From positions 682,001 to 746,000 of the forward strand of contig NZ_ATXG01000001.1 in assembly GCF_000421565.1 (NCBI RefSeq): 64,000 bases of DNA, written 5' to 3'. Below are positions 8,964 through 17,597 of the stretch, one piece after another. A program made the translations under genes and the position numbers. The notes under the pieces were generated by a model. That model was not told the DNA's origin, did not search any database, and saw nothing but the letters and a program-made list of their open reading frames with translations. Numbering within the stretch: position 1 is the stretch's first letter; each line of letters starts with the position of its first letter. This DNA comes from Agromyces subbeticus DSM 16689 (GTDB lineage Bacteria > Actinomycetota > Actinomycetes > Actinomycetales > Microbacteriaceae).

Positions 8964-10582
8964 CCGAGTCCACCGACCCGCAGGCGCGCGCGCTCGCCGA
9001 CGCCAAGGCTGCGATTCTCGAGGGGCGCACCTCGCTCGGCATCGAGTTCGGCTCCACCCGCATCAAGGCCTGCCTCGTGGGCGACGACCCCACGGTCGTG
9101 CTCGCCGTCGGCAGCCACGAGTGGGAGAACCGCTTCGAGGGCCGCGTGTGGACCTACTCGCTCGACGACGTGTGGACGGGCCTGCAGGCGGCCTACGCCG
9201 ACCTGGCTGCTGACCTGCGGCGCCGCTACGACGTCACGCCGTCGACCTTCGGCGCGATCGGCGTCTCGGCGATGATGCACGGCTACCTCGCCTTCGACGC
9301 GAACGACGAGCTGCTCGTGCCGTTCCGCACCTGGCGCAACACCTCGACCGGGCCGGCTGCGGCCGAGCTCAGCGAGCAGTTCGGCGTGAACATCCCGCTG
9401 CGCTGGTCGATCGCCCACCTGCACCAGGCCATCCTCGACGAAGAGCCGCACGTCGGGCAGCTCGACTTCGTCACCACGCTCGCCGGTTACGTGCACTGGC
9501 GGCTCACGGGTCGCAAGGTGCTCGGCGTGGGCGACGCCTCGGGCATGTTCCCGATCGATTCGACGACGAACGACTACGACAGCTCGCTGCTGGAGGTCTA
9601 CGGCCGGCTCGTGGCGCAGCGCGCACCCGGCGTGCATCTCACCGAACTGCTTCCGGCAGTGCTGCCCGCCGGCCGGGCCGCCGGTGAACTCACCCCCGAG
9701 GGCGCTGCGCTGCTCGACCCGTCGGGCGCGCTGCAGCCCGGCGCGCCGCTGTGCCCGCCCGAGGGTGACGCCGGCACGGGCATGGTCGCGACCGGCTCGG
9801 TCGCCCCGCGCACCGGCAACGTCAGCGCCGGCACGAGCATCTTCGCGATGGTCGTGCTCGAGCGGCCACTCGAGCACGCGCACCACGAGCTCGACCTCGT
9901 GACCACGCCGGCGGGCGACCCCGTTGCGATGGTGCACTGCAACAACGGCGCGAGCGAGCTCGCGGCGTGGGCCGGCATGTTCGCCGAGTTCGCCGGTGCC
10001 GCCGGCCTCTCGGTCGACAACGACACCGTGTTCGAGGTGCTCCTGCGGCAGGCCCTCGACGGCGAGGCCGATGCCGGCGGGCTGCTCGCCTACAACCACC
10101 TCGCCGGCGAACCGATCGCGGGACTCACCGAGGGGCGGCCGCTCTTCGTGCGCACCCCCGACAGCCGCCTCACGCTCGCGAACTTCATGCGCGCCCAGGT
10201 CTACGGCGTCTACGGCACGCTCAGCCTCGGCATGCGCGTGCTCGCCTCCGAGGGCGTCGAGCTCGACCGCATGCTCGCCCACGGCGGCATCTTCCGCACC
10301 GCCGGTGTCGCCCAGGGGTTCCTGGCCGGGGCGCTCGACGCCCCGGTCGCCGTCGGCGAGACGGCGTCGGAGGGCGGGGCCTGGGGCATCGCCGTGCTCG
10401 CGTCGTACCTGTCGTCTGCCGCCGAGATCGACCTGGCGGGCTACCTCGACGAGCGCGTCTTCGCGAGCGCCGAATTCGACACCGTCGACCCCGAACCGGC
10501 GGATGTCGCCGGCTTCGCCGCCTTCCTCGACCGCTACCGGTCGGGGCTGGCCGTCGAAGCCGCCGCCGTCGACGCGCTGTGA
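8960..10582 (+). CDS. araB: Ribulokinase-like FGGY carbohydrate kinase
   Basis: A 540-residue FGGY-family kinase. The N-terminal ATPase motif is [15 protein letters not shown] (about residues 23-37), and the C-terminal half carries the second actin-like domain ([20 protein letters not shown]). Its place between araD and araA implies phosphorylation of L-ribulose to L-ribulose 5-phosphate. This actinobacterial form is often labelled xylulokinase; the araDBA context favours ribulokinase. Translation is probably coupled to araD through the ATGA overlap. Confidence 0.85.
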   Translation: MTESTDPQARALADAKAAILEGRTSLGIEFGSTRIKACLVGDDPTVVLAVGSHEWENRFEGRVWTYSLDDVWTGLQAAYADLAADLRRRYDVTPSTFGAIGVSAMMHGYLAFDANDELLVPFRTWRNTSTGPAAAELSEQFGVNIPLRWSIAHLHQAILDEEPHVGQLDFVTTLAGYVHWRLTGRKVLGVGDASGMFPIDSTTNDYDSSLLEVYGRLVAQRAPGVHLTELLPAVLPAGRAAGELTPEGAALLDPSGALQPGAPLCPPEGDAGTGMVATGSVAPRTGNVSAGTSIFAMVVLERPLEHAHHELDLVTTPAGDPVAMVHCNNGASELAAWAGMFAEFAGAAGLSVDNDTVFEVLLRQALDGEADAGGLLAYNHLAGEPIAGLTEGRPLFVRTPDSRLTLANFMRAQVYGVYGTLSLGMRVLASEGVELDRMLAHGGIFRTAGVAQGFLAGALDAPVAVGETASEGGAWGIAVLASYLSSAAEIDLAGYLDERVFASAEFDTVDPEPADVAGFAAFLDRYRSGLAVEAAAVDAL

Positions 10583-10640
10583 ACGCCGCACCGACCATGA
10601 ACTTCCCACCACTCACGAACCTCGCACCAGGGAGAACCGC

Positions 10641-12164
10641 ATGACCCGCACCCCGCTCACCACCTCGCTCGACAGCTACGAGGTCTGGTTCCTCACCGGC
10701 AGCCAGAACCTCTACGGCGAAGAGACGCTCCGCCAGGTCGCCGCGCAGTCGCAGCAGATCGCCGACACTCTCGGCGACGCCGCGGGCGTGCCCGTGAAGG
10801 TCGTCTGGCAGCCCGTGCTGAAGGACTCCGACTCGATCCGCCGCATGACCCTCGAGGCCAACGCCGCCGACAACGTCATCGGCCTCATCGCGTGGATGCA
10901 CACCTTCAGCCCGGCCAAGATGTGGATCGCCGGCCTCGACGCCCTGCAGAAGCCGCTGCTGCACCTGCACACCCAGGCCAACGTCGAGCTGCCGTGGGGC
11001 GAGATCGACTTCGACTTCATGAACCTCAACCAGGCCGCGCACGGCGACCGCGAGTTCGGCTACATCCAGACCCGGCTCGGCGTCGCCCGCAAGACCGTCG
11101 TCGGCCACGTCACCGACCCGCGCGTGCAGGGCGAGATCGGCACCTGGCAGCGCGCAGCGGCCGGCCTCGCGGCATCCCGCAGCCTGAAGCTCGCTCGCTT
11201 CGGCGACAACATGCGCTACGTCGCCGTCACCGAGGGTGACAAGACCGAGGCCGAACTGCGGTTCGGCGTGCAGGTCAACACGTGGGGCGTCAACGAGCTC
11301 GCCGAGGCCGTGCACGCGGCATCCGATGCCGAGATCGACCTGCTCACCGCCGAGTACGAAGACCTCTACGACGTCGTGCCCGAGCTGCGCAAGACCGGCG
11401 AGCGGCACGAGAGCCTGCGCTACGGCGCGGCGATCGAGCTGGGACTCCGCTCCTTCCTCGAAGAGGGTGGGTTCGGCGCGTTCACGACGAGCTTCGAAGA
11501 CCTCGGCGCGCTGCGGCAACTGCCGGGCCTCGCGGTGCAGCGACTCATGGCCGAGGGATACGGCTTCGGTGCAGAGGGCGACTGGAAGACGGCCGTGCTC
11601 GTGCGCATCGCGAGCGTCATGGGCGCGGGCCTGCCCGGTGGCGCCTCGCTCATGGAGGACTACACCTACGACATGACGCCCGGCGACGAGCTCATCCTCG
11701 GCGCGCACATGCTCGAGGTCTCGCCGTCGCTGACGACCGCGAAGCCGAGCCTCGAGGTGCACCCGCTCGGCATCGGCGGCAAGGAGGACCCCGTGCGTCT
11801 CGTCTTCACTGCCGACCCCGGCCCCGCCGTCGTCGTCGCGATGAGCGACATGCGCGACCGGTTCCGCCTCACGGCGAACGTGGTCGAGAACGTGGCGCCG
11901 CGGCATCCGCTGCCGAACCTGCCCGTCGGCCGCGCCGTGTGGAAGCCGGCCCCCGACTTCGCCACGAGCGCTGCAGCGTGGCTGACGGCCGGCGCGGCGC
12001 ACCACACGGTGATGTCGACCGCGGTCGGCGTCGAGGTGTTCCGCGACTTCGCCGAGATGTCGAAGACCGAGCTGCTCGTCATCGACGAGGCGACCACGCT
12101 GCCCGGCTTCCAGCACGAAGTACGCTGGAACCAGGCTTACTACCGACTGGCACAGGGCCTCTGA
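10641..12164 (+). CDS. araA: L-arabinose isomerase
   Basis: A 507-residue AraA. The N-terminus [21 protein letters not shown] and the downstream blocks [43 protein letters not shown] and [18 protein letters not shown] are family signatures, containing the metal-binding Glu and His residues. It interconverts L-arabinose and L-ribulose. ATG 10641 is preceded by AGGGAGAA. It lies 58 bases after araB and ends just 12 bases before the LacI gene. Confidence 0.96.
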   Translation: MTRTPLTTSLDSYEVWFLTGSQNLYGEETLRQVAAQSQQIADTLGDAAGVPVKVVWQPVLKDSDSIRRMTLEANAADNVIGLIAWMHTFSPAKMWIAGLDALQKPLLHLHTQANVELPWGEIDFDFMNLNQAAHGDREFGYIQTRLGVARKTVVGHVTDPRVQGEIGTWQRAAAGLAASRSLKLARFGDNMRYVAVTEGDKTEAELRFGVQVNTWGVNELAEAVHAASDAEIDLLTAEYEDLYDVVPELRKTGERHESLRYGAAIELGLRSFLEEGGFGAFTTSFEDLGALRQLPGLAVQRLMAEGYGFGAEGDWKTAVLVRIASVMGAGLPGGASLMEDYTYDMTPGDELILGAHMLEVSPSLTTAKPSLEVHPLGIGGKEDPVRLVFTADPGPAVVVAMSDMRDRFRLTANVVENVAPRHPLPNLPVGRAVWKPAPDFATSAAAWLTAGAAHHTVMSTAVGVEVFRDFAEMSKTELLVIDEATTLPGFQHEVRWNQAYYRLAQGL

Positions 12165-12176
12165 TCGGGGCGGTTC

Positions 12177-13337
12177 ATGGCTGCGCGGGCATCGCGGGGG
12201 AGTGAGGCGGCGGCTGGTGCCGCCGGTGCTTCCGGTGCGCCGGGCGGGGTCGGCACGGCCGCCTCGGCCGGCGTGACCGCTACGGATGCCGCACCCACCG
12301 CGCCCACCGTGCCGACCGCCGAGGCGCCCGGCACCGGCGTGCCGACGATGTTCGACGTCGCGCGACTCGCCGGCGTCTCGCATCAGACGGTGTCGCGAGT
12401 GCTCAACGACCTCACGGGCGTCGCGGCGTCGACGAAGGTGCGGGTCGAGCAGGCGATCGCCGAGCTCAACTACACGCCGTCGCCGGCAGCGCGCGCGATG
12501 GCGAAGCGCCGCTCGGGCAACCTCGGGCTGATCCAGGCGGGGCGACCTGACTACGGTCCGTCGAACGCCGCGCTCGGCTTCAACGAGGCCGCGCACGAGG
12601 CCGGCTACACGGTGAGCCAGGCGAGCATGCGCTCGCTCGATGCCGACGTGCTGCGGCAGGCCGTGCACCGGCTCGCGCTGCAGCGGGTCGAGGCGATCGT
12701 GCTCATCTCGGGCGAACGCGAAGGCGTCGGCGTGCTCGGCGGCATCGACGCGGGGGTGCCGCTCGTCGTCGTCGCGTCGGAACCGGCGCCGGGCCTGCAC
12801 CGCGTCGCGATGGACCAGTACGAGGGCGCGCGCCTCGCGACACGGCACCTCATCGAGCTCGGCCACCGGTCGATCCGACATGTCGCCGGGCCACGCGAAT
12901 CGATGGATGCCGCGGAGCGCCGCCGCGGTTGGGTCGATGTCATGCGCGAGCACGGGCTCGCGGCGCACGAGCCGATCGAGGGCGACTGGCTCGCGGCATC
13001 CGGATACGAGGCCGGCCTTCGCCTCGCCGCCGACCGCGACGCGACCGCCGTCTTCAGCGCCAACGACCAGATGTCGCTCGGCCTGCTGCACGCCTACCGC
13101 GAGGCCGGCGTGCGGGTGCCCGACGACGTGAGTGTCATCGGGTTCGACGACATCCCCGAGGCGGCGCACTTCGCCCCGCCCCTCACGACCATGCGGCAGG
13201 ACTTCGACGTGCTCGGCCGCGACGTCGTCGCCACCGTGCTCGACGTGCTGCGCGGCGAAGCGGAAGCCGCCGACCGCACGTCGCGCGTGCCCGAACTCGT
13301 CGTGCGCGCGAGCACGGCACCCCCCGCCCGGCGCTGA
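12177..13337 (+). CDS. LacI-family regulator of the ara operon
   Basis: LacI/GalR protein of 386 residues if ATG 12177 is used; residues 1-57 are an Ala/Gly/Pro-rich low-complexity stretch before the helix-turn-helix (TMFDVARLAGVSHQTVSRVLND), so the internal ATG at 12348 is a possible real start. The sensor domain ends with IGFDDIPEAAHFAPPLTTMRQDF, closely matching the regulator at 1640-2659. Being the last gene of the araDBA operon, it probably controls the GTTAGCGCTAAC sites at 8141-8175. No clear ribosome site precedes 12177. Confidence 0.85.
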   Translation: MAARASRGSEAAAGAAGASGAPGGVGTAASAGVTATDAAPTAPTVPTAEAPGTGVPTMFDVARLAGVSHQTVSRVLNDLTGVAASTKVRVEQAIAELNYTPSPAARAMAKRRSGNLGLIQAGRPDYGPSNAALGFNEAAHEAGYTVSQASMRSLDADVLRQAVHRLALQRVEAIVLISGEREGVGVLGGIDAGVPLVVVASEPAPGLHRVAMDQYEGARLATRHLIELGHRSIRHVAGPRESMDAAERRRGWVDVMREHGLAAHEPIEGDWLAASGYEAGLRLAADRDATAVFSANDQMSLGLLHAYREAGVRVPDDVSVIGFDDIPEAAHFAPPLTTMRQDFDVLGRDVVATVLDVLRGEAEAADRTSRVPELVVRASTAPPARR

Positions 13338-13386
13338 CCCCGGCGCTGCCCCGGCGCTGACCGACGGGAGCCGCTGCGTGCCGCTC

Positions 13387-13464
13387 ACAACTCCGGAGTG
13401 AGACGCCGACACGCCGATGGCACGGCGCGACACGCCGTGGTGAGGCCAGAATCTCCGGAGTTGT
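13387..13464. repeat. Intergenic inverted repeat with CTCCGGAG ends
   Basis: ACAACTCCGGAG at 13387-13398 and CTCCGGAGTTGT at 13453-13464 are exact inverted copies flanking a 54-base GC-rich spacer that itself holds ACGCCG/CGGCG repeats. It lies between two convergent genes. It could be a bidirectional terminator or a small dispersed palindromic element. Confidence 0.5.
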
Positions 13465-13516
13465 GCACGCCGACGCTTGTCGTGCGAGCGTCGGCGCCCG
13501 CCGTCGGCTCGCCCGC

Positions 13517-13900
13517 CTAGCCCTGCTGGCTGTAGTCGGGCAGTTGCTGCAGCGTCCAGCGGTTGCCGTCGGGGTCCTTCAGCGTGACGAAGCGGCCCCA
13601 GGCCTGCTCGTCGACGCCCTCGGCCTCGACGCCCTTCGCGCGAAGCTCGGCGAGCGCCGCGTCGGCATCGGCGACGACGACCTGGATCACGTCGAGCGTT
13701 CCCGGTTGCACCGCGCTGCCGAGCCCCTTGCCGATCGAGATCGAGCACGCCGATCCAGGTGGCGTGAGCTGCACGAAGCGCAGCTCTTCGTTGACCTGCT
13801 GGTCGTGGTCGGCGTTGAAGCCGAGCTTCTCGACGTAGAACTCCTTCGCGCGGTCGACGTCGGTGACGGGCACGAAGATGAGTTCGATCTTCCAGTCCAT
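13517..13900 (-). CDS. VOC-family (glyoxalase/bleomycin-resistance-like) protein
   Basis: A 127-residue single-module vicinal-oxygen-chelate protein: the beta-alpha-beta-beta-beta start (KIELIFVPVTDVDRAKEFYVEKLGF) and the end (FVTLKDPDGNRWTLQQLP) are typical. Metal-ligand His/Glu positions are not all evident, so enzyme activity versus binding role is uncertain. Single gene, divergent from the glycosylase-like gene at 14108 across about 200 bases. Confidence 0.85.
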   Translation of the reverse strand: MDWKIELIFVPVTDVDRAKEFYVEKLGFNADHDQQVNEELRFVQLTPPGSACSISIGKGLGSAVQPGTLDVIQVVVADADAALAELRAKGVEAEGVDEQAWGRFVTLKDPDGNRWTLQQLPDYSQQG

Positions 13901-14107
13901 GGTGACTCCTCACAGTTCGGTACGTGGCGGTACGGTGCGGTTCGGATCGGTGCGATGCGTCTCATCGAATCGTCTGCTTCCACGATCGGCAACGAAGCGG
14001 ACAGTTTCCGTCCGCATTCGGCGCTGGTCGACGACGAGCGGATGCCGCTGCGGCGCCGTGCTCGTACCGCCCGTGACCTCGGCGCGGCACGGTGAAAGGA
14101 TGGGCGC

Positions 14108-14683
14108 ATGGCATTGCACATCACCGGAGACCCGGCAGCAGACGAACTGCTCAGCGACGACGCGTTCGCGCTGCTCACGGGAATGCTCCTCGACCAGCAG
14201 GTGACCATGGAGTCCGCGTTCGCCGGGCCCGAGAAGATCCGCGCGCGCATCGGCTCGATCGATCCCGCGACGATCGCGGGGTACGAGCCCGAGGCGTTCG
14301 TCGAGGTGTTCAAGCAGACCCCCGCCGTGCACCGTTTTCCCGGATCGATGGCCGGTCGCGTGCAAGCGCTCGCCGAGGCCATCGTCGATGACTGGGGCGG
14401 CGAGGCATCCGCGATCTGGACGCAGGGCGACCCTTCGGGTGCCGAGGTGCTCGCTCGGCTGAAGAAACTGCCCGGCTTCGGCGACCAGAAGGCGCGCATC
14501 TTCCTCGCGCTGCTCGGCAAGCAGCGCGACCTCACCGCGCCCGGCTGGCGCGAGGCCGCCGGCGCCTACGGTGAAGAGGGAGCGTTTCGCTCGGTCGCCG
14601 ACATCGTCGACGCCGAGTCGCTCACGAAGGTGCGCGCCACGAAGCAGGCGGCGAAAGCCGCGGCCAAGGCCGCGAAGGCCTGA
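14108..14683 (+). CDS. HhH-GPD-type base excision DNA repair protein
   Basis: A 191-residue small HhH-GPD family protein. LTGMLLDQQVTMESAF near residues 18-34 and the helix-hairpin-helix LKKLPGFGDQKARIFLALLG (about 118-137) are those of the actinobacterial group related to 3-methyladenine glycosylases. It probably binds DNA and excises damaged bases. The final residues form a short Lys/Ala-rich tail. GAAAGGATGGGC lies upstream of the start. Confidence 0.85.
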   Translation: MALHITGDPAADELLSDDAFALLTGMLLDQQVTMESAFAGPEKIRARIGSIDPATIAGYEPEAFVEVFKQTPAVHRFPGSMAGRVQALAEAIVDDWGGEASAIWTQGDPSGAEVLARLKKLPGFGDQKARIFLALLGKQRDLTAPGWREAAGAYGEEGAFRSVADIVDAESLTKVRATKQAAKAAAKAAKA

Positions 14684-14725
14684 GCCTGCCCGGTGCGGCT
14701 CGGTCGCACTCTTCGCCTGTCGCGC

Positions 14726-15523
14726 TCAGCCGACGAGGAACCCCGCGACCTTCAGCGCCATCGACTTCGGCTCCCAGGCGTGATCGGCGGCGGGCGCGGT
14801 GTCGAGCACGGCGTTCGTCAGGTTCTCGATGAGCGAGTCGGCGGCGGGGCGCATCATGTCGAGCGTCTGCTCGCCCACGAGCACGAGGGTCGGTTGCGTG
14901 ACGCCGGCCCAGAGGGCGGCTCGCGGTGCGCTCTGGGTCCACGCGAGTGCCTCGGCGTCGGGCTCGAGGCTCGGCCCCATCGCCGTCATGATCGGCCAGT
15001 CCGGGCTCGCTTTCGCGCCCTCGAGCCACTCGGGCGGCATGTCCTTCATGAAGTACTCGATGGTCGCGTCGGGGTCGCCCGCCGCGAGGTGCTCGCGAAG
15101 CCCGGTGAGGAACAGCTCGCCGTTCGTGCCGAGCTCGTCGGTGAGCGGAACCTCCCACAGCACGAGCTTCGAGATGGGGAGCCCGAATGCCGCGGCGGCG
15201 AGTGCGATCGCCCCGCCCGAGGAGTTCGCGAACAGCGCGACGGCGTCATCGGCGCCCTCGGTGGCCTCGGCGATGAGCGCGGCCACGTCGTCGAGGGTCT
15301 GCGCGAGCGTGATGGGGGAGCTGGCAGGGCTCTCGCCGCGCCCGCGCCGATCGAAGCGCACGACCGAGAAGCCGTGGCTCGCGAGCTCGGTCGCCATCTC
15401 ACCGCTCGCGGGGTCGAACGCACGAAACTGCATCGCCCCATCGACGAGGATGACGGGCGGGCCCGAGCCCACTCGCTCGTAGGCGATCTTCGTGCCGTCT
15501 GCTGAGGTCACGTACTCGGTCAT
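14726..15523 (-). CDS. Alpha/beta hydrolase
   Basis: A 265-residue alpha/beta-hydrolase-fold protein. The oxyanion region VILVDGAM, the DRRGRGES motif after strand 4 and the nucleophile elbow ANSSGG (Ala in place of the first Gly of GxSxG) are visible; the late His is in ADHAWEP and the acid probably in LVLVGEQTLD. Substrate unknown. A GAGGAGT sequence precedes ATG 15523. Confidence 0.85.
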   Translation of the reverse strand: MTEYVTSADGTKIAYERVGSGPPVILVDGAMQFRAFDPASGEMATELASHGFSVVRFDRRGRGESPASSPITLAQTLDDVAALIAEATEGADDAVALFANSSGGAIALAAAAFGLPISKLVLWEVPLTDELGTNGELFLTGLREHLAAGDPDATIEYFMKDMPPEWLEGAKASPDWPIMTAMGPSLEPDAEALAWTQSAPRAALWAGVTQPTLVLVGEQTLDMMRPAADSLIENLTNAVLDTAPAADHAWEPKSMALKVAGFLVG

Positions 15524-15663
15524 CGTCGACTCCTCACTCCCGTGGGGTCAGGCTACCGAGCACCCGTGACAGCCGCATCCGTCGGCGTGACACCTTGCGC
15601 GCCCGTGGACCCGCTTGCCCGGTGGACCCGCGTGCCGCGCGTTCACGAAACGGCCAGCGCTCC

Positions 15664-16536
15664 TCAGCCGAGACGAGCGGATGCCGCGACCGCGAGCGAC
15701 TCGGCCGCCGCCAGCGCGGTGTCGACCGACTCGTCGGGCGTCATCACGGCGAAGAGGTAGGCGCTCTCGCCCGTGATCTGCGCGACCGTGCCGCCGGTGG
15801 TGCCGACCCGCCCGATGCCGACGAAGTCGGGCAGCGCGGTGCCCTGCTCGAGCGCCGAGACGGGTTCGTGCGCGCCATTCAGGTAGTCGTCGGTGAACTC
15901 GCCGGCGGGCAGCACCGAGACGAGCACGGTCGTGCCGGCCGCCTCCCACTCGCACTCGGCGAAGCCCTCGCCGAGGTCGGAGCCCGAGGGCGCCGGCACG
16001 GCCGTGCCGAAGAGGGCGGCGAGCTCGTCGTCGGTCACGAGCGCGCAGGTCTCGTTCGCGCCGCCCGCAGCTGCCCCGGCCTCGCCGCCGCACTGCTCGC
16101 CGATCGCGGCCGCAATGGTGTCGAGGTGCGCGACCGATTCGGGGGTCGCCTGGGTGTCGAGCACACCGGCCAGGGCCTCCTCCTGTGCGGCACGGTCGTC
16201 GCCCGCGGCATCCGCTGCCGTGACCGCCGAGCCGAAGATGCTCGCGACCGCTGCCCATTCCGCGGCCACCGCAGGCGGCGGGTCGAGCGACTCGAGGCCC
16301 GCGTCGATCGCGCGCGCGGAGTCGAGCAGCGTGTTCGGATCGAAGTTCGCGTTGAGCTCGGTGAGGGTGCCGGCGAGCTCGGTGAGCTCGCCGCACGATG
16401 CATCGACGGATGCCTCGGGCGGCGTGGAGCTCGCGGGCGACTCGTTCTCCCCTGGCGTCGCGGCCGGCGAGCCGTTGCTGCACGCGGTGAGTGCGAGCAC
16501 GGCGAGGCCGAGCAGTGCTGCGGTGGTGGTGCGCAT
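15664..16536 (-). CDS. Secreted lipoprotein of unknown function
   Basis: A 290-residue protein with signal peptide and lipobox (LALTACSNG, Cys about residue 19), followed by a Pro/Ser/Thr-rich linker and an Ala/Asp-rich globular region containing several Cys (CGELTEL, EQCGGE, CALVTDDEL, CEWEAAG). The C-terminal part with LVTDDELAALFG resembles the DUF3558-like lipoproteins of actinobacteria, which is only a tentative link. Its ATG overlaps the TGA of the preceding surface-protein gene by one base, so the two are co-translated. Confidence 0.75.
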   Translation of the reverse strand: MRTTTAALLGLAVLALTACSNGSPAATPGENESPASSTPPEASVDASCGELTELAGTLTELNANFDPNTLLDSARAIDAGLESLDPPPAVAAEWAAVASIFGSAVTAADAAGDDRAAQEEALAGVLDTQATPESVAHLDTIAAAIGEQCGGEAGAAAGGANETCALVTDDELAALFGTAVPAPSGSDLGEGFAECEWEAAGTTVLVSVLPAGEFTDDYLNGAHEPVSALEQGTALPDFVGIGRVGTTGGTVAQITGESAYLFAVMTPDESVDTALAAAESLAVAASARLG

Positions 16537-17492
16537 CAGCGTTCCTCTGTTCGGGCGGCGGCATCGGTGACGGTGCCGACGAAGACACCTCGTCGCAACC
16601 GACGCGTGCCGACGAGCGCTGCCCCCGCGAGCAGCAGGGCGAGACCCGCGGATGCCGCGCCGAGGTCGGCACCGCTCTCGGCGAGCCGCTTGCCCGTGGC
16701 GGCCGGTACCGGCGCGGTGCCGGCGGGAGCCGCCCCCGGTGCCGGAGCAGGCGGCACCGACGGCTCGACGGGGTCGACCGGGTCGACCGGCTCGCCCGCG
16801 AACGTCAGCGTGCGGGTGATGTAGTCGGCGGGGTCTTCGACGGGCGCCCCCGATCCGCAACTCACCGCCATCACGATGACGTCGCCGGGCTCGCTCGCGA
16901 TCGGGGTCGGCACGACGAACGAGAAGTTGCCGCTCGCGTCGGCCGTCGTGTCATCGAAGTGGGTCACCGGCGGCGGGCCTGGAAAATCGACCGCGATGAA
17001 GACGGCCTCGGCCGCGTCGCATCCGCTGCCGTTCACCGTGAACGACTCACCCGGCACGACCCCTGCGGCGGGAGTAAGCACGGCGGTGAGCGGCGCGCCT
17101 GCATAGGTCAGCGCGCCGAAGCCGATCACCGTCTGCGCGCCGTCGCACGTGACCGTCACGCCGAACTGGGCGATCGGCGGGGTGATCTCGGGCAGCTCGC
17201 CGGGCGCACCGTGCACGGCGACGGTGGCGGTGAAGGCGCCGGTGCCGTCGGCGGTGACGGTCGTCGACTTCGAGCTCGAGGCGCCGCCGATCGCGGGAAT
17301 CCACGTGCCGACGATGACCTCGCCTCCGGCGGGGCATCCCGCGCCGGTCACGTCGATGGTGCCGCCGGGCACCACGACCGTCGGGGTGAACGATGCGGTC
17401 GGCGCCGCCATCGCGGCCTGCGCCGGAAGCAGCACCGCGGCGAGTGCGAGCGCCGAGGCGGCGCCGAGGGTGGCGAGTCGTAGGGGTCGCAT
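16536..17492 (-). CDS. Cell-wall-anchored surface protein (LAESG sorting signal)
   Basis: A 318-residue exported protein: N-terminal signal peptide (to about AAMAAP), two Ig-like beta-rich domains each with a conserved GxGC motif and paired Cys, a Pro-rich wall-spanning region (PVDPVDPVEPSVPP), then LAESG, a hydrophobic segment and an Arg tail (TRRLRRG). LAESG is a variant of the LAxTG signal recognised by class E sortases. The second ATG (17492) is better spaced from GAGGA than the first (17501). It is the upstream gene of the lipoprotein pair. Confidence 0.75.
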   Translation of the reverse strand: MRPLRLATLGAASALALAAVLLPAQAAMAAPTASFTPTVVVPGGTIDVTGAGCPAGGEVIVGTWIPAIGGASSSKSTTVTADGTGAFTATVAVHGAPGELPEITPPIAQFGVTVTCDGAQTVIGFGALTYAGAPLTAVLTPAAGVVPGESFTVNGSGCDAAEAVFIAVDFPGPPPVTHFDDTTADASGNFSFVVPTPIASEPGDVIVMAVSCGSGAPVEDPADYITRTLTFAGEPVDPVDPVEPSVPPAPAPGAAPAGTAPVPAATGKRLAESGADLGAASAGLALLLAGAALVGTRRLRRGVFVGTVTDAAARTEER

Positions 17493-17597
17493 GGGTTCCA
17501 TTCCTCAGGTCGTCGGCGGGCACGGGTGCCCTACGCTTGATGCCACCAGCCCGGCGGGCGGCTGTCATCCGTAGCGACTACGGGAGTGTGAGCGAAG

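Noticed and set aside
10221-13913. A 1230-codon minus-strand open frame across araB-araA-lacI
   Set aside because: Antisense to three genes with strong family matches; the translation is Arg/Ala/Gly/His-rich with no recognisable domain.
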